Shown here piece after piece: positions 16,858-24,006 of a stretch of DNA of 51,204 nt (within the stretch, counting starts at the first letter, position 1; each line of letters starts with the position of its first letter). The translations under genes were made by a program, and so were the position numbers. This DNA comes from Phycisphaeraceae bacterium (GTDB taxonomy: Bacteria; Planctomycetota; Phycisphaerae; Phycisphaerales; Phycisphaeraceae), in assembly GCA_020831765.1 (NCBI GenBank), contig JAFIFY010000062.1, positions 1-51,204 on the forward strand, given 5' to 3'. The notes below the pieces were generated by a model. The model was not told the origin of the DNA. It did no database searches and saw only the letters and a program-made list of their open reading frames with translations.

Positions 16858-18321
16858 TCAACGCGGGGCCGGTGGCGGCCAGTGCGTGCCGCGTTGCCCC
16901 TCGAGGCCGAAGGTCGGGCCAGGCGCCGGCGCTTCGCCCTCCGGCAGCCCGGTGAGTTGGCCATCGGTGACCCACGCCTGATGCTGGTCCGGCGCCAGAG
17001 ACTGAATCAGCCTTCCCTCAAGTCGCCGCCGCACCTCCGCCAGTTCCGCTTTGCCGGCGAGGTTGTGCAGTTCACGGGGGTCCTGCTCCATGTCGAACAA
17101 CAGTCGCTGGTTGGCCCGGGGAAAGTAGATGAGCTTGTGGCGTGAATCACGCACCATGAGGTTCGCCTTGGCACCGTATCCCCATTGGCAGAATATGTAC
17201 TGGCGCGCGGCATCACCCAGCATGGATTGCCCCTGGCAATGTTCGGGGATCGGGATGCCCGCCGCATGAAGCAAGGTCGGCATGACATCGGCAAGGCCGA
17301 CGAGCCGGGTGTCGATTTGATGATCACCCGTCCGATCGTGAATCGGCCTGCCGCACAGAACCATCGGAATGCGGGCCGAATCCTCGTTCATCATGTCCTT
17401 GGCCCAGTATCGGTGATTCCCCAGCATGTCACCATGATCGGCCGCGAAGAGAATCACCGTTTTCTCGAGCAGTCCTTCTTCGCGAAGTGTGCCGATGACG
17501 GTGCGGAGTTGATGGTCGATATGCGTGCATAGGGCATAGAAGGCACGAAGCACATCCGGAATCTCGTGATCCATCGGGGCGGCCTTCTGATAAATCCGCT
17601 CAGCCACGCGAACAGGCGTGTTTTCATCCAGGCGCGCCCAGTCGCCGATGTAAGGCTCAGGCGGCGTCTTGTCCCGGTACATGTCCAGGTAAGCCTGAAG
17701 GGGAGCCAGGGGTGGATGGGGATGGGAGAAGGAGAGGTACCAGAAACCCGGCCGGGTCCGGTCCCGACGTTTGATCATCCGGCACATCCGGGATGCGGCC
17801 CAGTTGGTCACATGAAAGCGTTCGGGAAGATGCCATGGGCGCCAGCAGTACTGGTTGTTGTTCATGCCCCCGGCGAAGCGCTGTCCGGCAAGACCATGGT
17901 CGCCAAGAAATAGTTCGTAATCGTCCTGCATGATGCCCTCGCCCGCGCGCCCCTCCTCATCCACCCAGACATCATCGAAGCCGGCGCGATCCCGCTGATT
18001 CATCAGGTGCATCTTGCCGACGGCGTATGCCTGATAGCCCGCATCACGAAAGGCCTGCGCCAGCGTCGTGACTGGCGGAAGCGGCTTATGTCCGTTGTCG
18101 AGACATCCGTGCGTCGCGGGCGTGAGGCCGGTGAGCAGGGTGCGTCGCGCCGGCACACAGACCGGACACTCGCTGTATGCGTTGGCAAAGCGTACCCCGC
18201 TTCCGGCAAGCTGGTTGATCGTCGGGGTCATGATGACCGGATGGCCGGCGCATCCCAGCAGGCTTCCGGGCCATTGATCGACGGTGATCAGAACGATGTG
18301 AGGTGATGTGGCGTTGCCCAT
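16858..18321 (-). CDS. Sulfatase (formylglycine-dependent), cytoplasmic or unconventional export
   Basis: Type I sulfatase of 487 residues from the preferred start. The N-terminal metal site is SPHIVLITVDQWPG, and the sulfatase signature is CPVCVPARRTLLTG, with Cys55 (C-x-P-x-R) the residue converted to formylglycine. A second metal-site segment reads ILFAADHGDMLGNHRYWAKD. The frame opens 12 codons earlier, but ATG 18321 gives MGNATSPHIV directly at the fold and has GGAAAG upstream. No signal peptide is seen, unlike most planctomycete sulfatases. It is close to the regulator and prepilin-like genes. Likely substrates are sulfated polysaccharide fragments; the exact one is unknown. Confidence 0.93.
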   Translation of the reverse strand: MGNATSPHIVLITVDQWPGSLLGCAGHPVIMTPTINQLAGSGVRFANAYSECPVCVPARRTLLTGLTPATHGCLDNGHKPLPPVTTLAQAFRDAGYQAYAVGKMHLMNQRDRAGFDDVWVDEEGRAGEGIMQDDYELFLGDHGLAGQRFAGGMNNNQYCWRPWHLPERFHVTNWAASRMCRMIKRRDRTRPGFWYLSFSHPHPPLAPLQAYLDMYRDKTPPEPYIGDWARLDENTPVRVAERIYQKAAPMDHEIPDVLRAFYALCTHIDHQLRTVIGTLREEGLLEKTVILFAADHGDMLGNHRYWAKDMMNEDSARIPMVLCGRPIHDRTGDHQIDTRLVGLADVMPTLLHAAGIPIPEHCQGQSMLGDAARQYIFCQWGYGAKANLMVRDSRHKLIYFPRANQRLLFDMEQDPRELHNLAGKAELAEVRRRLEGRLIQSLAPDQHQAWVTDGQLTGLPEGEAPAPGPTFGLEGQRGTHWPPPAPR

Positions 18322-18534
18322 GATGGTCTTTCCGAGTTCGGATGCCTCCGCGATCAAGTGCCTGTGAACCGGATTCGCCGGAGGCGGGTTTCGACGCCGA
18401 GTCTATCAGCGGGCTTCCCTGTCGTGGCCGGGGATGAGCGGTCAGGAGCCGGATGGGGACGACCAGTTCCAGTCACCCAAGGCTTGGCCGGTCCGACGCC
18501 GTGTATCCAACCCAACCGGAAACTTATGGCGGGA

Positions 18535-18563
18535 TTGCCGGGCAATGAGTGTTGAGATATTCT
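18535..18563 (+). promoter_or_regulatory. Candidate sigma-70 promoter for the membrane protein/M50/SecA cluster
   Basis: TTGCCG (18535-18540), 17-base spacer, TATTCT (18558-18563). It is 61 bp before the first gene of the cluster. The same TTGCCG -35 with 17-bp spacing occurs before the PEP-CTERM gene at 40925. Confidence 0.45.
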
Positions 18564-18623
18564 AAAGTCACCTGGTCCCGCATTGGACCGAGGCGGATTC
18601 ACGGTCACGGCAGGGAGTTGCGC

Positions 18624-19523
18624 ATGTTCAGCCAATACTACCGTCTCTCCGGTCGCCTTACGTCCCGTTCGTTGCCGGTGGGTCTTGGGGGAACGTTAGT
18701 TGCGTCGGTGCTTCTGGGGCTGGTTTATGGCCTGGTGGTCTACTGGGTGCCGTTCATTTATGTGCTGTTTCTGGCGACGGCGGGCGCGGGATTCGCGGTC
18801 GGTGGGATCGCGTATAACCTGGCCATCTGGTCCCACACGCGCAATGGCCTTCTGGTTCTGGCCGCGTCGGTGCTTGGTGCGGTGACCGCCTATGTGGCTT
18901 CGTTTTTCAGTTGGGTCTTCGTGCTGGCTGATTACGACTGGGGTGTCCTGGCCCCGGCATCCATGATTCGAGCGATCCACTGGATCATCGAGAACGGAAC
19001 ATGGACGCTGGGATCGGGCGGCTCGGCCAATGTCAGCGGATTGCCGCTGTTGCTGATCTGGCTCGGCGAGTTCGCCATCATGCTGGGCGTGGCGGTGTAT
19101 ATCGGCTGGAAGCAGTTTGGCGAAGCGCTCTATTGCGAAGAGACGGGCGACTGGATCAAGAATATCGAACTGGTGGGTCCGTTCATGGGCATCGAAGATC
19201 CCGATGATGTCCAACGTAAGGTCGAGGCCAATGATTTCTCGTGGATCGAGCAGTTGCGTCCCTTCGAGGTGGAAGAAGACGAAGAGTCGGTCAAGCTCCC
19301 GCGAAGCTTCAAGTCGTCCGAGATGGTACTGGCCGGTTCCGAGGCGACGTACCTGGTGACGCTCCGGAACGTGACCAACATCGTCGATAAACAAGGGGCC
19401 GTGACTCGGCGGGTCAGGCCGATTCTCCGCAACCTGACCGTCGATCGTGAATCGTTCGAACTGATCCGCCAGATCGGAGAACAAGCCGCGGCGGACCCCG
19501 ATTCCACCGAGCCGGCGGGGTGA
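18624..19523 (+). CDS. Four-helix membrane protein of unknown function
   Basis: This 299-residue protein matches no family I know. Start ATG 18624 has GGGAG upstream; an upstream in-frame start is less likely. About four hydrophobic helices occur: LGGTLVASVLLGLVYGLVVYW, VPFIYVLFLATAGAGFAVGG, GLLVLAASVLGAVTAYVASF, and LPLLLIWLGEFAIMLGVAVY. A soluble C-terminal region of ~120 residues (KQFGEALYCEETGDWIKN, FSWIEQLRPFEVEEDEESVKL) is acidic and likely cytoplasmic. It precedes the M50/HlyD fusion by 96 bp in the same direction and may be part of the same export machine. A role as accessory membrane component is inference. Confidence 0.8.
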   Translation: MFSQYYRLSGRLTSRSLPVGLGGTLVASVLLGLVYGLVVYWVPFIYVLFLATAGAGFAVGGIAYNLAIWSHTRNGLLVLAASVLGAVTAYVASFFSWVFVLADYDWGVLAPASMIRAIHWIIENGTWTLGSGGSANVSGLPLLLIWLGEFAIMLGVAVYIGWKQFGEALYCEETGDWIKNIELVGPFMGIEDPDDVQRKVEANDFSWIEQLRPFEVEEDEESVKLPRSFKSSEMVLAGSEATYLVTLRNVTNIVDKQGAVTRRVRPILRNLTVDRESFELIRQIGEQAAADPDSTEPAG

Positions 19524-19619
19524 GCGCTATTCCGCTCAGGGATCATCTTGACTTGAACCCGGTCCCGAGCGGATGATATCCGTACTCGACGTTTGCCTTT
19601 CATCCGCTCGGAGTGTGTT

Positions 19620-21845
19620 GTGCCTGTCGATCGACCGACGTTCAGCGAGTTCTGGTACCGCGTGGCGGACCTCAAGCCGCGGCTGCGCAGTGTGGTGCAG
19701 ATTGTTCGCCAGAGCTATCGGGGTGAGATATGGCATGTGCTGTGCGACCCGGCGGGCAATCAGTATTTCCGGCTGGATGAGCCGGGCTACCACTTTGTCG
19801 GAATGCTCGACGGCAGGCGGACCATTCGCGAGGCATGGGAGGCGTGCAATCAGCTTCTGGGCGATTCGGCCCCGACGCAGGGCGAGGCGATCCAGCTCAT
19901 GGGCCAGCTTCACGTGGCCAACCTGCTGCAGGGCGATATTCCGCAGGATGCCGCATCCCTGTTCGAGCGGCAGCGGAAGCGCATCAGCCGCGAGTTTCGC
20001 GGCTACATCAGCAACTTCCTCTTCATCCGCTTCCCGCTGTTCGATCCCAACCGGCTTCTGGAAATGTGGGTCGGCGCCCTGGGCTGGCTTTTCGGGCCGG
20101 TGGGCTGGGTGTTATGGCTGATCCTGATCGGCGCGGGTCTGGCGACCGTTGCCGGCCGGACCAGCGATCTGCTCCTGCCGGCCAACCAGGTGCTCGATCC
20201 TTCCAACCTTCTGTGGCTGTACCTGGGCTTCGGTCTGGTCAAGGCGTTGCACGAGTTGGGCCACGGTCTGGCGTGCAAGCGTTACGGCCTGATCAATGGT
20301 GGGGGGGGTGATGTGCATACGCTGGGCATCATGCTCCTGGTGTTCATGCCGGTGCCTTATGTCGATGCTTCGAGCAGTTGGGCGTTCCGCAGCAAGTGGC
20401 AGCGCGCGTTCGTGGGCGCGGCGGGCATGTATGTCGAGCTGGCCGTGGCGGCTGTCGCCGCGATGGTCTGGGCCTCGACCAACCCCGGGACCGCCGTCAA
20501 CGCCATCGCCTGGAACATGATCTTCGTCGCCAGCGTCTCGACCATCCTCTTCAACGCCAATCCGCTGTTGCGCTTTGATGGCTACTACATCCTCTGCGAT
20601 CTGCTGGAAAGCCCCAACCTCGCCCAGCGCAGCAAGGATTACTTCTACTACCTGGTCAAGAAGTACATCTACAAGGTTCGCCGTCCGCGTGATCCTTCGC
20701 AATCGAGCGTCGAGCGGCCGTGGCTTCTCTTCTATTGGGCCGCTGCGCTGGTCTATCGCGTGTTCATCAGCATCAGCATTCTCTGGTTCGTCGCCCAGTC
20801 GCTGTTCTTTGTCGGCGTGGTTCTGGCACTGGCCGCGATCACCATGTGGGTCATCGTGCCCCTGGGCAAGCTGATCAAGTATCTGCTGACCAATCACGAA
20901 CTGAACCGGACGCGCGGCCGGGCGGTCGCGGCCACCGGAGGCTTCGCCCTGTCGCTGGTGGTGCTCCTGGGCATGGTTCCGATGCCCGATTACAGCCGGG
21001 CGCAGGGGATTGTCGAGCCTGTGCGGCTGGCCGGTGTGTTCGCCGCGGGTGATGGATTCCTGGCCTTGGACGGCCATGGAGAATCCGGCAGCCTGCCGGC
21101 CTCGGGCCAATGGGTACAGGTCGGCCATTCGCTGGGATCGATCAAGAGCCTGGAAACCGAGCGCCGTCTCGGTTCGGTCCGGGCTCAGATCGAGCGGACA
21201 CAAGCCCTGCTGGAGATCGAGCGGCGCCGGGATGGCGGCCGCGTGGCCGTGCTGCTGGGCGAACTGGAAGTGCTCGAGCAGGAAGCGCGGACCCTGGAGC
21301 GCGAGCTGGAGCGATTGGCGGTGCCGGCGCCGATGGATGGCGCCTGGATCAGTGATCGCGATCGGATGCTCGGTGGTTATGTTCAGCGCGGCCAGGCCCT
21401 GGGCCGTGTGGCGGCGGTGGATGAGCTGCGCCTTCGACTGGTGACGACGCAGGACTTTGGGCCTCGCCTCGAGCGTGAACTGGGGCTGGGCGCGAAGGCC
21501 GAGGTGCGCCTGCTGGGCCGACCGGATGTGATCTTTGCCGCGCGCATACATCAATTCCTGCCCGCCGGCTCGCAGGAATCGCCATCGGCGGCGCTGAGTT
21601 ATCACGTGGGCGGCGCGATTCAGACGGCCATGGATGACCCCGACGGCCGCCGCACCGTGGACCGCATCTTCGAGGTCGTGCTCGAGCCTGAGACCATTCC
21701 GCGCAATGCCGAGGGAGAGCCGCTGATCCGTCCCGGCCAGCGCATCGTGGCCCGCTTCAAGCTTCCCGACCGACCGCTGGCTTCACAGCTTTATCTGCGC
21801 GTCCGGCAGTTGGTCCAACGCAAGCTCATCATGGGAGATGGCTGA
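19620..21845 (+). CDS. PqqD-like / M50 site-2-type protease / HlyD-like adaptor fusion
   Basis: Membrane protein of 741 residues with three parts. Residues ~25-105 resemble a PqqD-type winged-helix domain (the RiPP-recognition fold). Residues ~150-450 form a polytopic M50 zinc protease with HELGH at 211-215 and, about 105 residues later, NANPLLRFDGYYIL, whose Asp320 supplies the third metal ligand; both catalytic motifs are intact. Residues ~480-741 look like an HlyD-type periplasmic adaptor: barrel-sandwich halves around a short coiled coil (LEIERRRDGGRVAVLLGELEVL). GTG at 19620 is chosen because GGAG ends 6 bases before it; a TTG at 19593 is possible. The stop overlaps the secA-like ATG by one base. 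Together this suggests substrate recognition, cleavage and export. Confidence 0.88.
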   Translation: MPVDRPTFSEFWYRVADLKPRLRSVVQIVRQSYRGEIWHVLCDPAGNQYFRLDEPGYHFVGMLDGRRTIREAWEACNQLLGDSAPTQGEAIQLMGQLHVANLLQGDIPQDAASLFERQRKRISREFRGYISNFLFIRFPLFDPNRLLEMWVGALGWLFGPVGWVLWLILIGAGLATVAGRTSDLLLPANQVLDPSNLLWLYLGFGLVKALHELGHGLACKRYGLINGGGGDVHTLGIMLLVFMPVPYVDASSSWAFRSKWQRAFVGAAGMYVELAVAAVAAMVWASTNPGTAVNAIAWNMIFVASVSTILFNANPLLRFDGYYILCDLLESPNLAQRSKDYFYYLVKKYIYKVRRPRDPSQSSVERPWLLFYWAAALVYRVFISISILWFVAQSLFFVGVVLALAAITMWVIVPLGKLIKYLLTNHELNRTRGRAVAATGGFALSLVVLLGMVPMPDYSRAQGIVEPVRLAGVFAAGDGFLALDGHGESGSLPASGQWVQVGHSLGSIKSLETERRLGSVRAQIERTQALLEIERRRDGGRVAVLLGELEVLEQEARTLERELERLAVPAPMDGAWISDRDRMLGGYVQRGQALGRVAAVDELRLRLVTTQDFGPRLERELGLGAKAEVRLLGRPDVIFAARIHQFLPAGSQESPSAALSYHVGGAIQTAMDDPDGRRTVDRIFEVVLEPETIPRNAEGEPLIRPGQRIVARFKLPDRPLASQLYLRVRQLVQRKLIMGDG

Positions 21846-23881
21846 TGAGCGCCGGCCCGATGCGCCCGATGATCGGTCCCGGCGGCGCTGTCGATCCGGT
21901 GGGCGAAGCCGGCGCCTGGCGCAACCTGGCTTCGGCGAATCTCCATCCCCGGTCGTTGCAGGGGCTGGATAAGGTCTGGCAGGTGATCGCCGGGCGGCTG
22001 GATGGGATCAAGCCCAGGCGATGGCTGTTTCTGCGCGAAGCGTCACGGATCGTTGTCGAGTCGCGCGCCCTCGAGCACACGGCCGATGCGGTGTTGCGCC
22101 AGGAGTTGCTTGATCTTCGTGAATGGTTCCGGCGCGGCCGCGCTGATCGCCTGATGGTTCGCCGCGCCTTGGCTCTGCTGCGTGAGGCGGCCTGGCGACA
22201 GACGGGCCTGAAGCCATATCGCGTGCAGGTGGCCGCGGCGCTGGCGTTGTGGCGGGGCTGCCTGGTGGAACTGGCCACGGGTGAGGGCAAGACGCTGTCG
22301 GCGGGTTTGGCGGGCGTGATCGGCGGCTGGCGCGGGCGAGGCTGCCATGTTGTGACCGTCAATGATTACCTGGCCCGCCGCGATGCCGAACAACTGCGCC
22401 CGCTCTACCGCTTCGCCGGGGTTTCGGTGGGATTGGTTCAACAGGAAGACGGCCCGGCCCAACGGCGCGAAGCTTACCAGGCCGATGTCACCTATCTGAC
22501 CAACAAGGAAGTATCGGCCGACTACCTGCGTGATCGTCTGGCGATGGGGCCGACCGGTGGATTGTGCCCGGCGCTGACCGCATCCATCGCGGGCGAAGGC
22601 GCGGCCGGAGGCGGACGGGTGGTGCAGCGCGGCCTGGATACGGCCATCATCGATGAAGGGGATTCGATCCTGATCGATGAGGCGGTTACGCCGCTGATCA
22701 TCTCCGGCGATGGCCCCAATCCCGAGCAGATTCAGGCCTATTCCCAGGCCGCCGAGGCGGCCGGCAAGCTGGTCGAAGGCGAGCATTACCGACTCGACCG
22801 GCGATATCGCGAGGTGAACTTCACACGCGGTGGCCGCCAGCGGCTGCGCGACATGCTCGAACCGGAGGGCGGTATCTGGTCCGGAGCGCGGCGGCGCGAG
22901 GAGATGGTCAATCAGGCGCTGGTGGCACGGCATTTCTTCCTGCACGGCGATCAGTACATCGTCAGTGATGAGGGCAAGGTGGTCATCGTCGATGAGTTCA
23001 CCGGCCGGACCATGCCCGATCGCACCTGGCGCGATGGGCTGCATCAGGCCGTCGAGGCCAAGGAGGGGCTGGAGATCCAGCCCGAGAAGATCACTCTGGC
23101 CCGTATCAGCTTTCAGCGATTCTTCCGTTTGTATCGAAAGCTGTCGGGCATGACCGGCACGGCGTGGGAAGCGCGCCGGGAGTTCTGGTCCATCTACCGC
23201 CTGCCCGTGGTCCGCATTCCCACCCATCGCCCCTGCATCCGAAAGCAATGGCCGGATCAACTGTTGGCCGGCCATGAAGAGAAGTGGGAGCGCGTGGCAC
23301 AGCGCGTTGAGGAACTGCATCAGGGCGGCCGGCCGGTCCTGATCGGCACGCGAACCATCGAGGCCAGTGAGAAGCTCAGCGAACGGCTGACCGCCAGAAA
23401 CCTGCCGCACCAGGTGCTCAACGCCGTTCGTCACGAGCAGGAAGCGATGATCGTCGCCGAGGCTGGAAGATTGAAGTCGATCACCGTGGCGACCAACATG
23501 GCCGGACGAGGCACGGACATCCGGCCGGATGCCGAGGTCGTACGGCTTGGTGGGCTTCACGTGATCAGTGCTGAGCGCAACGATGTCCGCCGCATCGATC
23601 GCCAGCTCTTCGGCCGAACCGGCCGGCAGGGCGACCCGGGCACGGCCGAGGCGATCCTTTGCCTCGAGGATGACCTGTTCAAGCGTTACGCACGCGGCTG
23701 GCTGTGGCGAATCGGGCGCGGATGGATGCATGTGCCGATGCTTGGACACTGGCTGGAACGTTGGCTGGTGGCCGGAGCGCAGAAGAAGGCGGCCCGGATC
23801 ATGCGCCGCCAGCGCGAAGGTGTGCTCAAACAGGATGACTGGCTCCGCGAGTATCTGGGCTTTGCCCGGCGGGAAAGCTGA
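21845..23881 (+). CDS. Divergent SecA-like ATPase (accessory translocase motor)
   Basis: SecA-family motor of 678 residues, shorter than the usual ~900. NBD1 carries Walker A ATGEGKT (about 144-150), TVNDYLARRD and Walker-B-type DEGD at 270-273 (usually DEVD), followed by SILIDEAVTPLIISG. The regulatory NBD2 has IGTRTIEASEKLSE, TVATNMAGRGTDI and FGRTGRQGDPG. The C-terminal zinc-finger and linker of canonical SecA are absent, and the scaffold/wing region is shortened. It overlaps the M50/HlyD fusion gene (TGATG) and is thus translated with it. A housekeeping SecA is presumably encoded elsewhere. Export of a special substrate with the preceding gene is inferred. Confidence 0.92.
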   Translation: MSAGPMRPMIGPGGAVDPVGEAGAWRNLASANLHPRSLQGLDKVWQVIAGRLDGIKPRRWLFLREASRIVVESRALEHTADAVLRQELLDLREWFRRGRADRLMVRRALALLREAAWRQTGLKPYRVQVAAALALWRGCLVELATGEGKTLSAGLAGVIGGWRGRGCHVVTVNDYLARRDAEQLRPLYRFAGVSVGLVQQEDGPAQRREAYQADVTYLTNKEVSADYLRDRLAMGPTGGLCPALTASIAGEGAAGGGRVVQRGLDTAIIDEGDSILIDEAVTPLIISGDGPNPEQIQAYSQAAEAAGKLVEGEHYRLDRRYREVNFTRGGRQRLRDMLEPEGGIWSGARRREEMVNQALVARHFFLHGDQYIVSDEGKVVIVDEFTGRTMPDRTWRDGLHQAVEAKEGLEIQPEKITLARISFQRFFRLYRKLSGMTGTAWEARREFWSIYRLPVVRIPTHRPCIRKQWPDQLLAGHEEKWERVAQRVEELHQGGRPVLIGTRTIEASEKLSERLTARNLPHQVLNAVRHEQEAMIVAEAGRLKSITVATNMAGRGTDIRPDAEVVRLGGLHVISAERNDVRRIDRQLFGRTGRQGDPGTAEAILCLEDDLFKRYARGWLWRIGRGWMHVPMLGHWLERWLVAGAQKKAARIMRRQREGVLKQDDWLREYLGFARRES

Positions 23882-24006
23882 TCGAGTAAGCGTGATGCGG
23901 CCGGCAATGGCGGCGGCGAGTTGGGCGTTCTGCCAGATCAGCGTCGGGAGCGGGGTTTTCGAGACGAATCGCGACTCATTGTCCTTCCGCTTAAAGGAGT
24001 TCGATC

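Noticed and set aside
20112-23749. Two long antisense open frames opposite the M50 and SecA genes
   Set aside because: They lack ribosome sites and domain matches and reflect high-GC codon bias of the true genes.
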